Part shown: piece after piece, positions 1 through 11,259 of the stretch
How positions within the stretch are numbered: position 1 is the stretch's first letter
How the letters are laid out: each line of letters opens with the position of its first letter
Origin: Alviniconcha marisindica
Taxonomy: Eukaryota > Mollusca > Gastropoda > Provannidae
Direction: 5' to 3'
DNA length: 64,000 nucleotides
Assembly: GCA_018857735.1 (NCBI GenBank)
Contig: JABMCL010001551.1
Span: 535,001 to 599,000, forward strand
Notes under the pieces: model-generated
The model's database searches: none
What the model was told of the DNA's origin: nothing
The model's input: the letters and a program-made list of their open reading frames with translations, nothing else
Position numbers and translations under genes: made by a program

Positions 1-211
1 GACATGGTGTCCAGGGCCCAGACTTCCAGTGTCCCAGTGTCCTGGGACCACACTTTCAGTGTCCCAGTGACATGGTGTCCAGGGTTCAGTCTTTCAAAGT
101 CCCTGTGTCTCGGTGTCCCGGGTCCACACTATCAGTGTCCCAGTGTCTCGGTGTTCCAGGTCCACACTTTCAGTGCCCCAGTGTCTCGGTGTCCCAGTCT
201 GTATTTCAGTG
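1..211. repeat. Degenerate minisatellite, GTGTCCCAGTGTC-type units
   Basis: Imperfect units of roughly 45 bp built from CAGTGTCCCAGTGTC and CACACTTTCAGTG blocks recur about four to five times and run off the left edge of the window. The open frames across it are a by-product of the repeat and look like no protein family. Confidence 0.7.
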
Positions 212-911
212 CAGTTCAGTTCAAGATGGTATCTATGTGCTCGGAAAAGCCCATAAGCACTCCACCCCGTCTAACAGAAGTTTCCACAATGTCACCTTTG
301 AAACAGTTCCAATGTTCATCTGACTGACGATGGCCCTCTCTCGTCCTTTCAAGGAAGATCGTCTAGCGCTTCACCTTTCCACGCCTGTCTTCTCTAGGCG
401 ATCGATGGTGTGATGTCCTTGGCTTTGTACCCGCAGGTAGTGTCTCAAGCTCCTCAACACTTCAGATCTTCCGAGAAGCAAGCCACTTGTGAGGGTTACT
501 TTGCCCGCCAGTCTGTCTGCTCGGTCATTTCCCTTCACTCCGGCATGTCCAGTGCAGCACACCCACAGTTTCCAAAGGTGGATGTCGACCATTGGCACTT
601 TCCAGTCTGGGCTTCCCATTCCACTTTTCATTTTTTTGTAGCAAGCTCATTGAATCTGTGAGGATGATGGCATGTGTGGTCCGACTGTCACCTCTTGAGG
701 CAATCCAGCGGAGGGCATGGATGACTGCCATTGTAAAGCTGGAGGTTGAGACCGTATAGGCTGCACTGTCTTCATGGATGGTAGTCGCACCTTGATTGAC
801 AGTGAAGCCCCACCCTGACTGGTCTTTGGTGACTGAACCATCAGTATACACTATGAGGTGTATTTTTGTATTTCGACGAGATGAGCGATGCTCATCGCTC
901 GTCCGCAGCAA
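212..911 (-). pseudogene. Non-LTR retrotransposon 3' end with RNase H domain (broken)
   Basis: Read on the minus strand this encodes an RNase H domain: YTDGS (first catalytic Asp), LTDSMSLL (second Asp) and GHAGVKGNDRADRLAG (the C-terminal His/Asp motif). That order is typical of I/R1/Jockey-type non-LTR elements, where the domain follows the reverse transcriptase. The domain is split by a frameshift near 620-640. The Glu expected in the helix after SSFT reads Met. Past the domain comes an element 3' end closing with AACTG repeats near 212-225; the same 3' end occurs on the plus strand at 12,268-12,415. No reverse transcriptase is left upstream, so this is a 5'-truncated dead copy. Confidence 0.85.
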
Positions 912-2021
912 GCCGCGGAACCAACAATCGAAACTTGCCAGTTTGCACCATCAGGTAAAACCGTCACTCATCTGTGCGTCACAGTTTGCGGCAGGGGCTG
1001 TAAAAGTCGACTCGGCGACACGTTGTGTGTGGCGAAGATTAAAGATGACTAGATCATTCAGCGTCTACGGGAATCATGTTGCACCGCATGGATGCTTGCT
1101 TGGAGACGCAGATTAGCATGACGTTCTCAATAAATCACTGTACTACGCATGTTATAGTTTGCCTGCACTAACGCGGCAGGGTACATTTATAGACTGCTAC
1201 AGTTGAGTTTGTTGCTGCTGGCTGTCTGCTCTTGTCTTTGTTCCAGTTGTTTGTTTGTTTGGGTGGGTGGAGCGGGGGAAATGGGGTGGGTGGTGGTGGT
1301 GGTGGTGGTGGTGAAGCAATACCACACTGCTTGCGGCTGATAGTAATGCGCAGTGGCGCCATTCTAAAGAAAATCAGTTATAGTCTACACCCAGTAAAGT
1401 TGTCTGCATCACATACTGTACGTAAAAATGCAAGTCCGTGTGTACAGTGCAGTGACGCGGCAGCTACAGTGAATCATCGTAGCGCCGTACGGCAGGGTCT
1501 GTTTGTGCCGTCTAGGCCGAGCGAACACAACAACGGCGGCAGCGGTGGCAACAACAACTCTTCTCCCCGCTTCTCAGTCTCTCCCCCCCCCCCCCCCTCC
1601 CCCCCCCCCCCCCCCCCCCCCACCTGCCTGTAGTCTCTCTCGCTCTCCCTCTCTTTGCCCTGATAAGACAACTACGACACTGACTGGGTCGCGTTATGAA
1701 CCAGTTACTCTCGACCCCCCCCCCCCCCCCCCCCCCCCCAACACACACACAAAAACACAGTCCCCAGCCCCCGTCTCTTTGCTAAGTTACCAAAAGGTTA
1801 TATAGCTACTTTAGCTGTACAATCTTTGCTCATATGACCTGCTACGAAGCTGACTGGACCGCGATGTGACAAACAATAATAAATGATTTGCTCTCTCTGT
1901 GCCATGATAGACCTTTGAGAATGTACCGCGTTATACACGCTAAATTACTCCATCTCCGTTTCTCCTACGACCTACGAGGTTGACTCATAGTCCTTCAAAT
2001 CATCAGAACTACAATCTATTC
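912..2021. other. Gene-free stretch with GGT and poly-C runs
   Basis: No coding exon is recognisable. It holds a GGT-rich run (about 1290-1312), C15-T-C23 at 1583-1621 and C25 at 1715-1739. Short matches to the SINE 3' end (GACTGG..CGTTATGAACC type) occur around 1657-1702 and 1833-1870. Open frames of 60-130 codons here are Gly/Pro runs made by the homopolymers. Confidence 0.6.
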
Positions 2022-2039
2022 TACTGTGTGTGCGTGTGT

Positions 2040-2073
<34 letters not shown>

Positions 2074-2083
2074 GTGTGTTGTG

Positions 2084-2114
<31 letters not shown>

Positions 2115-2153
2115 TGTGTGTGTGTGTGTGTGTTGTGTGTGTGTGTGTGTGTG

Positions 2154-2185
<32 letters not shown>

Positions 2186-2307
2186 TTGTGTGTGTGTGTG
2201 TGTGTGTGTGTGTTGTGTGTGGTGTGTGTGTGTGTGTGTGTGGGGTGTGGTGTGTGTGTGTGTTTTGGGTGTGTGTGTGTGTGTGTGTTGTGTGTGTGGT
2301 GTGTGTG

Positions 2308-2340
<33 letters not shown>

Positions 2341-2472
2341 GTGTGTGTGGTGTGTGTGTGTGTGTGTGGTGTGTGTGTGTTTTGTGTGTGTTGTGTGTGT
2401 GTGTGTGTGTGGTGGGGTGTGGTGTGTGTGTGTGTTGTGTGTGTGTGTGGGGTGTTGTGTGTGTGTGTGGTG

Positions 2473-2506
<34 letters not shown>

Positions 2507-2540
2507 TGGTGTGTGGTGTGTGTGTGTGTGTGTGTTTGTG

Positions 2541-2619
<79 letters not shown>

Positions 2620-2636
2620 GTGTGTGTGGTGTGGAG

Positions 2637-2671
<35 letters not shown>
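2022..2671. repeat. Compound (TG)n-(GA)n microsatellite, about 650 bp
   Basis: An interrupted (TG)n tract from about 2022 to 2636, with scattered GGTG and TTGTG interruptions, changes into a pure (GA)n run at about 2640-2671. Alternating purine-pyrimidine DNA next to a homopurine run can adopt non-B structures; this is general knowledge and was not tested here. Confidence 0.95.
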
Positions 2672-2673
<2 letters not shown>

Positions 2674-3843
2674 TGTGTTTTGACTCTGTTTTGATTCTGT
2701 GCTCTTAACCAACGACTCTCTCTCCCTCTGTCTTCGCCCTAGTACGACTTACGAGGTTGACTGGACAGCGTTATAAACCCGTCTTTCTGTGTCTTTGTCT
2801 CTGTCTGTCAGGCTCCCCCCTCCCCTCCTCCCCCCCCCACTCGCGCTTCCTGAATCCATTTCATCAGTGTATCCCCTCATTGACTAGATGTCTTGTCAGT
2901 TTTTATATATAGGATTTCTGTATTGATTTCTGTTGATTGTAATGTCGTTGAGAAAGTACTTTGTGCACAGCAAAACTCCCCACTTCTGCGTTTGTTTAGC
3001 TTCCGGCGAGTCCAGTTACTCAGTGAATCTTGCTCTTCATCGACCACTGGCAGGCCGGGGTTTATCAATCTTAAACAGCACACGCATGTCCTACGCTTTC
3101 TTCCAAACCGAGCGGAAGTGGCATCCAAAATATGCCAATCTACTTGAACCAGAGTAAACTTCCAAGTTTTCCGTAGAAGGAAAGTGGTATTTGCAGTGTC
3201 TACGCTACAAATAAACTCCGAGGTAGAGCGGAAAAGATAGATAGCGGAAACACCAGCGGAAAAGATAGATAGATAACTGATTTTTAACGTCCAAGCATGA
3301 TGGTTATAAACTCATAGTGAGACTGAACCACCGGAAAAGTTTCTGTCCGAAAGACAGCGTATATATATATTTGTGATTTCTATGCGGTATCGTCCCAGTC
3401 GGAATGCTTGGCCCAGGGGAAATCAGTCACAATGTCAGTCAGTGTTCAAGGCCGTGGCGGCGTCAGTAATCATTTATCATTTCGTGACGACTGAGAACCG
3501 ATGGGTAGGCCGGAAGTCCTTACTTGGAGCTTGCACACAGATTAGACGCGGAGCACACCCACCCTCGACTAATAAGCTCCGCACACGTGTTAGAAATATT
3601 TCGCGGCAAGCACTGTATGCGGCGTTTAGCAAAATAATTATTTCCGAGATATTTGATGCCGATCTGTGTTGCTGGCATTAGCCAAACGGAAGAGGGCTAG
3701 CATTTCCAGAGTTGAAACCGATGGTGTTGTCCTTGTCAATACGACAACAGTCATATCTCGTGGATTTTGGAGTGGAGACTACCGTGCCACAACAGAAACA
3801 ATGAAAGCTCGCGAGAACTGCATCTCTGTTGACCATGAAACTC
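2672..3843. other. Intergenic, no gene seen
   Basis: A SINE-3'-end-like fragment lies at about 2735-2782 (CGCCCTAGTACGAC then GTTGACTGGACAGCG). A small GCGGAAAAGATAGATAG duplication lies at about 3229-3275. No exon with a recognisable protein was found on either strand. Confidence 0.5.
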
Positions 3844-3859
3844 GTAGGCAGTGGTAAGT

Positions 3860-3912
3860 AAGTAACTTGGTGTTTTACGTCCAGTCAACCATTACGGTTA
3901 TATCAGGGCGAG
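3860..3912 (-). mobile_element. Mini-retroposon copy A (53 bp) with 16-bp TSD
   Basis: The insert is flanked by perfect direct repeats GTAGGCAGTGGTAAGT at 3844-3859 and 3913-3928. In minus orientation it reads GCCCTGATATAACC, GGTTGACTGGACGTAAAACACC and a TTACTT tail. The same unit recurs at 11,192, 19,375, 34,143 and 37,315. The flanking duplication marks it as one retroposition event rather than shared ancestral sequence. Confidence 0.85.
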
Positions 3913-3957
3913 GTAGGCAGTGGTAAGTGAGCGTGCTAAACTTTGAACCAAACGTGC

Positions 3958-3971
3958 GCGCGCGCGTGTGT

Positions 3972-4066
<95 letters not shown>

Positions 4067-4078
4067 CGCGTGCGTGTG
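3958..4078. repeat. (CG)/(TG)n microsatellite
   Basis: A short GCGCGC start leads into about 50 nearly uninterrupted TG units, ending in GGGCGCGTGCG. Confidence 0.95.
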
Positions 4079-4204
4079 TGTTTTATTTTATATTTTATTT
4101 GACACACAGGGATCAATTGGTGAAGCCGTGAAAACTTTCAACTGTGTGCGTGAGCGGAGAAACGCGTGTGTCCAGTTTAAGAAGAGGCAGGGCTGAAAAA
4201 GTTA

Positions 4205-4272
4205 CCACCCGAACCAGGACTTGAATCCACAATCATTGGATCCAGTGTCACTCTTCGCCACTCGGCCACGCC
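4205..4272 (-). mobile_element. tRNA-like SINE head
   Basis: In minus orientation there is a box-A-like TGGCCGAGTGGCG and, about 40 bp later, a box-B-like GGATTCAAGTCC, the spacing of an internal pol III promoter. The acceptor stem does not pair, so I call a tRNA-derived SINE head rather than a tRNA gene. Confidence 0.55.
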
Positions 4273-4707
4273 TTCTCTTCTGCCTTTTCTTCTTGTCGAT
4301 CACTCAAATGGAAACTGTTTCTCTGCATAAAACCCGCAGTGGGGTACTACCAGCGACGCAGAAATTTAGGTCTCTGTTGAGAACCAGAGTTGATCACGGT
4401 TCTCTTTTTAAAACCTCCCGTAGGTCAGAATACAACCATGCATGTTTTGCACATTGCCAGGAATTCCTCATTTGTCTTAATTTTGACTTTCTCGGTTCAT
4501 TCACATTCATTTTCCCCGACCCTCTCCCTACTTTTTAACTGTGTTAACTGTTTTGGCTAACGCATTTTTTAATTATTTTTTTTGGTGTCTGTTGGCCCTG
4601 CCGCTCGTCACACAGCCGGTTGATGCAGGTTCCTGTGTTGAGTGCCCGCGGAATATAATCGGCTCTAAGACATGGGAAATGTCTATTGTAACAGTGAATC
4701 AGGCACA

Positions 4708-4836
4708 CAGCGCTCGAAAGACGTCACACAAACACAGCAATGACAAAGACCTTAGTCGCCTACGGTAACTAATTAACTCCCTTGTGTGTTGATTCTGCAC
4801 GAGCACTCTGGGCCTCGTTCTGCCTCAGACTGAATC
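4708..4836. mobile_element. MITE fragment (TTAACTCCCTTGTGTGTTGATT family)
   Basis: It carries both arm modules of the hairpin family that is complete at 45,701-45,948: AAAGACCTTAGTCGCCTACGG and then TTAACTCCCTTGTGTGTTGA. The arms are rearranged here, so this is a partial copy. Confidence 0.65.
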
Positions 4837-5167
4837 AGACACATGCTTGTAAATTGAAAGATTTTTCGCGCCTCCGCCGAATCAACACAGTTCATGTATA
4901 TTGCGTAAATATTCAGATGCTTTTGTTATTGACTGTTTTTGACTTGGTTACGTTTGCTGCCGCTGACTGTGTCCAGAAATGCCGTGATCCAGCTATTGAT
5001 TAGTGATTTATAGAATTGTGTTTTGAACAAGGGTAAAAGAATTTTGAATGGGTGATTCGTCCTCAGCGGGTGACCCTTTCGGCGGCTGTACTGGCCTGTA
5101 TCAGTGCAGCCAGAAGACGGTCTCCAGCTGTATCTTGACAGCAGATGAGTTGCTGTTGGAATGAATG

Positions 5168-5250
5168 GTCTCAGATCTAGACAGGCTCACTGTCTCAGTC
5201 AGATCCAGACAGGCTCACTGTCTCAGTCAGATCCAGACAGGCTCACTGTA
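5168..5250. repeat. 28-bp tandem repeat, about three copies
   Basis: The unit GACAGGCTCACTGT plus CTCAGTCAGATCCA is repeated three times, the last copy partial. Around it (about 4,840-5,980) I see no gene, only a CTT-rich patch near 5,525-5,550. Confidence 0.9.
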
Positions 5251-5984
5251 TTGTTTACAAGTGTACCTGATACTGCGGCAGTATCAAAGGTCAATGATGT
5301 TCAAAATGTCCTCCCAAAGTTGCAAAATGACAGTTATACATAGTAATTCAAATCGTGATCAGTCTTAAATCCCGGGCTTCAGTGCGTGCTGCGGCGCAAG
5401 CAGTTATAAATAAAGTGGCAGGTAGTTTGTAAAACGAGATAGCTGCCTTAGAAATGAACATCGTTTGACATTTTACTCTGACCTAGATTAAACATAAAGT
5501 GCTCTGTCCCCCCCAACCCCGCCCCCTTCTTCTTCTTCTTTTTCTTTTACTCAGCCCACGCATTAATCAGAATATCAAATTAACTGTAATCCAGATGACC
5601 CACTGAGAAGACCTCGGCCCACTGATTCAAGACTGACATTTTGCTGGCGCTTCCCGCCTCCTCTGAACAATTCATTCATCTACTGTTAACGGTCCGGCAG
5701 CATGTCCAGAAATGAGGCCTCGCCCGTAAATTGTTGTCTACTGATGACATTCAAGATGTAAGTGTCGACCAAGTCGCGTGTTCACATATAATTTGTGCTA
5801 ATGTATGAATGTTTGACTGGAATCATGTTCGCCACCACCTCCTCCTTGACTTGAGTGGGTGACCATGAGTTCAAAAGCCGGCGAAAAACAGAAAATGAAG
5901 AACATAATGATTCGTATTTATTACATCATTGACACTTTATTTGACACAGACACGGCATGGTAGGGTGGCTCGGACTCAAACTGC

Positions 5985-6180
5985 AGGTCGAAAGGCTGCG
6001 GGTCCGAAAGCGATCGATGATGCGATGTACTGTCTTGGCTTTTGTTTGGTCAGTGCCCGCAGGTAGCCATGTGTCTCAAGCTCCTCAACATTTCGGATCC
6101 GTTCTGGCAAGACGCAAGCCACGTGTGCTCCGATTGTTTCTTTACCTCGCCAGTTTATCTGCTCGGTCATTTCCATTACA
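5985..6180 (-). pseudogene. Second copy of the RNase H retrotransposon, short fragment
   Basis: It is alignable by eye with 400-530: both share the CTCAAGCTCCTCAACA block, the GCAAGCCAC block and the CTGCTCGGTCATTTCC block in the same order. It corresponds to the segment just after the GNDRAD motif. The frame is broken. It is followed at 6,187-6,212 by an AATCAATCAA-type simple tail. Confidence 0.75.
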
Positions 6181-6363
6181 ACAATGATAAAATAAATCAA
6201 ATCAATCAATCAAAATAGTATTTGTATGCCGCAAACCTATATACGTTCTAACGCCCAACATAAGGCAATACTATAATACTATAATACAGTATGAAACAAA
6301 CACGGAAAACACTCATACACGCCCTTAAAATAATATACAATTATACATAATAACAATACTAGT

Positions 6364-6402
6364 ACAACACACACACACACACGCACGCACGCACGCGCGC
6401 GC

Positions 6403-6486
<84 letters not shown>
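6364..6486. repeat. (AC)n/(ACGC)n microsatellite
   Basis: AC units flank a central block of CACG repeats with GCGCGC. Confidence 0.95.
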
Positions 6487-6489
<3 letters not shown>

Positions 6490-6498
6490 CATCAATAG

Positions 6499-7135
6499 CT
6501 ACAGGATGCCTATTCTCAGAAAATTGTTAGGATTGTAAGTGAAGTGGACGGTGAAGAGGTAGGACTTAAGTTTGGATTTGAATTTATCTAGGGTTTTCGC
6601 ATGTCTGATGTCTGGAGGGAGAGAGGTCCATGATTTAGCAGCAAAGTAGGAGAAATGAGAGGTCACCTTTAGTTTTGCAGTTGAATTTTGGAACACTCAT
6701 TATGAGGGTATCTTCCGAAGAGCGGAGAGATCTAGATGAGCGGTGTAGATGCAAAAGACCAGAGAGGTAGGATGGACTCAATGTCAAAGCTAAGAGGAGA
6801 GAAAGCAAGACAATTGCGTTTGTAAAGAATCCGGACAGGTATCGGAAGCCAGTGAAGTAGCTTGAGTAGCGTGCTTGTGTGTTCATATCTGGGTACTCTC
6901 AGGATTAATCTTGCTGCACAGTTTTAGACGTGCTTGAGTCTTTTCATCGTGCACAGAGGAAGGCCGACTCAGAGAGAATTGCAGCAGTCGGCGAGGAAGG
7001 ACAAGAGAAATGACAAGTCTCTTTGCTGCGGCAATGTCAAGATGGCGAATAGAACTGATGCGTCGGAGCTCGTAAATAGCCCCATTATGTTGCTGATTTT
7101 TCCGAAGTGCTTGACTGATGCATATTTGGTAACAA
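6499..7135 (-). pseudogene. Non-LTR retrotransposon reverse transcriptase C-terminus (frameshifted)
   Basis: In pieces of different minus-strand frames one reads, in the expected order, ELRRISSIRHLDIAAAKRLV, a degenerate DYCNSL equivalent (DCCNSL), NCAARLILRVPRYEHTS, LLHWLPIPVRILYK, SYLSGLLHLHRSSRSLRSS and KSWTSLPPDIRHAKTLDKFK. This is the classic C-terminal part of CR1/L2/Jockey-like reverse transcriptases found throughout animals. At least two frameshifts and an in-frame stop show it is dead. The catalytic FADD region would lie upstream and is absent. Confidence 0.85.
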
Positions 7136-7578
7136 AGAAAGAAAGCAGCAACAGAAAGACAGCACAAAGCAAAACGTGGTTTACGTGAAGTGTGTCTTAA
7201 ATGCTCAGTGTTCTGTAACTACCACACCCACACGACAACACTCAATACTCTGCACGGGCGGTGTGCGCTGCATAGAATACATTTACTGTGTCAATACAAG
7301 CATAAGCTGAAGCAGGGGCTGAGACTGGTATGCACACGATGCTGTTTGGCCTATTCAAGAAAACGTTCCTTTCTAAACAGACGTGTATGTGTGGGCCACA
7401 AAGAGACTGACATACATAGCTTACCATCATGTCACACACTCGGGGGTGGGGGTTGGGTGGGCAGGAAGAGGGTGAAAAGGAGAGGTCGGGAAGGAGAGAG
7501 AGAGTGGTCCGGGACGGCTGAGTCAGTGACTGAGGGAGAGGGAGGGGGGAGACTGAGAGGGAGAGGCAGCCGACAAAG

Positions 7579-7637
<59 letters not shown>

Positions 7638-8190
7638 TGTGTTAAGTTGAATCGGTAGATGTACAGATGAACTTGACATTCATCCCGGGGCCGGCCGGCG
7701 TAACAGCGTGGCTGAAAATCAATCAAGTTAGCCTATTTGGTTGGTGCCAGTATAATCAGTAATCTTTGCCGGAAACTGAATGTGCAGGCTTACGCTGTGA
7801 GCATAGTGTAGGTTGCACACAGCGGCATGTGTGCATACACTGCACTAGATCAGAGAAATCAAAGACTGTCTAGACCGTCTTACTTAAACTATAAAATGGC
7901 GTCATCAAGTGACGGAAACGGGCCACGCATGCGCCTCTCAGGCTGTTGTTTCGATTGCGCCAACACATTTCAGGCGGCACAGGCCCAATACATGATCTGG
8001 TGCAGATAATGAATAAAACATCCAGAGTGGCCTGGCGCGGTGTCAACTGTTACACACGTGTTATTATTCTGTCGCCTAGCTTACATATTATGTTGCAGAA
8101 CGGAGTGTTTTGGGTTTTTTCCAGCTCAGTTTGACATAGCCCCTACATTGGCTTACTAGGCTAAAAGAGTATCAGAGGTGTAGGGCAAAT

Positions 8191-8192
<2 letters not shown>
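7136..8192. other. Gene-free; (GA)n at 7581-7635
   Basis: Contains a G-rich stretch at 7,442-7,550 running into about 27 GA units (7,581-7,635), and a GCGTGGCTGAAAATCAATCAA fragment near 7,709 that resembles a SINE tail. No coding region recognised. Confidence 0.6.

Positions 8193-8269
<77 letters not shown>
8193..8269. repeat. (GA)n microsatellite
   Basis: About 38 GA units with a single GGA interruption near 8,227. Confidence 0.95.
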
Positions 8270-8272
<3 letters not shown>

Positions 8273-8582
8273 GCATATTCTACAGGTTATCTGTGAGTCA
8301 TGCATACATGCAGCGTCTTGACTAGCGGCCTGGGACGGGCATGCTCAGTATCGTCGATAGGTATTTTATATGCGTTATAGCCTATCTATTATCGTTTATT
8401 ATCTTTATTATCACCATCGTCCTCCTCAGTCAAACCGTAGCGTGGGGGTCCAACTGAAGAGCCCAACGCACCGGCGCGTGTGCACGGACGGAAAGGCTGG
8501 AGCTGTAATTACTCAATGATATGATTATAGAGTAGACAGCGAGCTGTCCGCTATCCGCTACCTCATACCTTCGCTAACATTG

Positions 8583-8612
8583 ACCCCCCCCTCCCCCCCC
8601 CCCCGCGCGCGC

Positions 8613-8671
<59 letters not shown>

Positions 8672-8702
8672 TGTGTCTGTGTCTGTGTCTGTGTCTGTGT
8701 GT
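8583..8702. repeat. C-run plus (CG)/(TG)n plus (CTGTGT)n
   Basis: A C-run (8,583-8,604, one T) is followed by a short GCGCGC, about 27 TG units and five CTGTGT hexamers. A second C-run lies at 8,838-8,857. Confidence 0.9.
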
Positions 8703-9128
8703 TTTGTTTGTTTGTTCTGTTTCTTGTTTTAGTTTTAGTTTTTGTTTTTTGTTCTGTGTTTTTTAACCCGCAGCACATCTTGTATCAGGTTTCAGCTCAG
8801 AGTGATCTCTCCTCTCTGAACAGACCCATAACCCCAGCCCCCCCCCCCCCCCCCCCACCGCCACCCCCAACCCCTCCCCAGCTTTTGAATAGGAAAACTA
8901 TGGATACGACCCTCTTTCGCAGAAGAGTCCAACATTACACATGCACAGAAGCGGCAGTTCCTGTTACTCAGTATGGAAAATACTGACCCTTTTCGGCCAG
9001 CTCCTCTGCAGAAAGGGAAGCGCCGCTCAAACTATTTTCCATGAGCTGGTACGTGTTACCATAGAGACATATATACAGATGAAATTTAAAAAAGAAAGAA
9101 TAAAAGGTTGCATATTTTCAATAACTTT

Positions 9129-9170
9129 AAAAAAAAAAAAAAGGGGGGGGGGGGGGGGGGGGGGGGGGGG
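9129..9170. repeat. A14-G28 homopolymer junction
   Basis: Fourteen A's run directly into 28 G's, followed by AGGAGAAGAAAA. The exact length of such runs is the least reliable part of an assembly. Confidence 0.85.
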
Positions 9171-9517
9171 AGGAGAAGAAAACAGAATCATATTCCACCG
9201 AGATTTACCCCCGGAACTCCTCAGTGATCACTAGCGCGAATGAGTCCGGAGTGCTAACCGTCATTAGTGGTGTCGAACACCAGGTGAATCGGACTCAAGC
9301 GATGTTTGTTGCCGTTTCTCGTTAGGCAGCCGTTTCAGTCTCCAAGTCCTTTCTCATTGGTCAGTTCACCAATGACTCAAATCGAGGCTTATGTATATTA
9401 AATGGCCCGAGAACATCTTAATACATTTACACTACAATCAGCTTACGGAACTACCTAGGAAACTGTTTGATTCTATGATGCTTTGCGTCCACAGAAACCG
9501 TATGGTTTGTTAGGGAC

Positions 9518-9526
9518 GGGGGGGAA

Positions 9527-9567
<41 letters not shown>
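9518..9567. repeat. Poly-G run, about 41 uninterrupted G
   Basis: G7-AA-G41. This is potential G-quadruplex DNA. The flanks (9,171-9,517 and 9,568-10,180) contain nothing recognisable. Confidence 0.85.
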
Positions 9568-9568
<1 letters not shown>

Positions 9569-10179
9569 GATAGGGAAGTTACCATGCCGTCTACTTTCCT
9601 GTTCACACAACTCTGGTGAGAAACGGGGCCGCGGTTCAGTTTAGGTCTGTTTCCCCCTCCATGTAGGCCGCTTTACAGAGCGATGCGTTCGCGGCTTCAG
9701 AATTTTTTAGCGTCGTTGTGTTAATTAGCGAGAGGCACGGTATAATTATGAGCACCCTCGTGTTCCCAGGAAACTTCACACCGAGAATTTCATCTCAGTG
9801 GTTTCAGCGGACCGAGTCGAGCGTCAGATCGTGTCCGAGTGTTATTCACGCTGCTCAGTGCCAACCGACACACGAAATGAATAAATGTTGGGCGTAACGT
9901 CCACAGAGACCACATCCGGACGTCCGCGAAAAGGCCGGGGGTCGGGAGGAGGGGGGATCGGTTGTGGTGGGTACCTCGCCAATGCAAAGCAGCTTGTGTA
10001 CCTTGCAACTTGCTCTTTTAGCAGTTAAGTTGTGGAAAACATAGTCAAAAAGACAGTGCCCAGAGAATCAGCTGTTGTTGATACCTGGAGCAAAGACTGT
10101 CCCCAACTCAGTATGTGAGAGCCCAGCCCCATCTCCCTGCTGAGACAGCTCCTGAGCTCTGTTGACACAGAGAGTCGCG

Positions 10180-10181
<2 letters not shown>

Positions 10182-10247
<66 letters not shown>

Positions 10248-10268
10248 TCTCTCTCATATATATATATA
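10182..10268. repeat. (CT)n then (TA)n microsatellite
   Basis: About 36 CT units with two interruptions, followed by six TA units. Confidence 0.95.
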
Positions 10269-10343
10269 ATATACAGTGCGATTAAAATCCCCGGACCGCC
10301 GATATATGGGCACTTTAACTCATCTGTTCTTAATTCGTTTTAG

Positions 10344-10500
10344 GCGCGCGTGTGTGTGTGCTGTGTGTGTGTGTGTGCGTGCGTGGCGTGCGTGGGGTTG
10401 GTTGGTGTGTGTGTGTGTGTGTGTGTGTGTGTGGTGCGTGGTGCGTGTGTGTGGTGTGTGGTGTGTGTGTGTGTGTGTGTGTTGTGTGTGTGTGTGTGTG

Positions 10501-10531
<31 letters not shown>

Positions 10532-10609
10532 TGTGTGTGTGTGTGCGGCGTGTGTGTTGTGTCGTGTTGTGTGCTGCGTGCGTGTGTGTGCGTGTGTGGT
10601 GGTGTGTGT

Positions 10610-10669
<60 letters not shown>

Positions 10670-10750
10670 GTTGTGTGTTGTTGTTGTTGTTGTTGTTGTT
10701 GTTGTGTGTGTGTGTGTGTGTGTGCGCGCGTGCGTGCGTACGTGCGTGTG
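10344..10750. repeat. Interrupted (TG)n with a (TTG)n block
   Basis: A 400-bp TG-rich tract with a GTT/TTG trinucleotide block at about 10,668-10,705 and CGTG units at the end. The long Val/Cys or His/Thr frames on it are artefacts of the repeat. Confidence 0.95.
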
Positions 10751-11191
10751 AACTTCGAAACACGACGCGTGGCCTGCTGGTGCGACGCGAAAAGCAAGGT
10801 CATAAAGAAGACGTTGAACGCGGTTCGGCAAGACACCAGGCAACAGCCGTCATGAGCTGACACACTGCAGCACAAGCACCTGTTTCATACTTATGAGGTC
10901 AGGCGACCGTGGTATTTTTTACATTTAGGCTGCGTCTTGTTCACGTGTACTTTCCATCAAGACAGGTCCTCTCCTCTTCTGACTCAAGAACTCTACTTAT
11001 TTTGCATGTTAGGACCTGCAAAACATTTGGGCACTGCTCTGTTTCCCATGCTGCTCCTTCTGTCTGGAATTCCCATGAATGACAGGACACATTCAGTTGC
11101 GTGTGCATGCGTTCGTGTGTGCGCTTGCGTATGTATAATGTAGGCCTTGTCTATTGAGATTCTTGTATTTAATTTTTCTGATGAGATAACA

Positions 11192-11247
11192 GTAAGTAAG
11201 TAAATTGGTGTTTTACGCCCAGTCAACCAGTGCGGTTATATCAGGGC
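11192..11247 (-). mobile_element. Mini-retroposon copy B (56 bp) with 12-bp TSD
   Basis: Flanked by GATGAGATAACA at 11,180-11,191 and 11,248-11,259, a perfect duplication. In minus orientation: GCCCTGATATAACC, GGTTGACTGGGCGTAAAACACC, then TTACTTACTTAC. Its 5' boundary is within a few bases of the other copies. Confidence 0.9.
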
Positions 11248-11259
11248 GATGAGATAACA

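Noticed and set aside
1232..1748. Gly- or Pro-rich frames around poly-C runs
   Set aside because: Homopolymer translations; frames on both strands are equally open.
1972..2712. Long His/Thr and Cys/Val reading frames, also at 10,320-10,875 and 14,670-15,600
   Set aside because: They are translations of TG/CA microsatellites on both strands, with no start context, no splice logic and no family.
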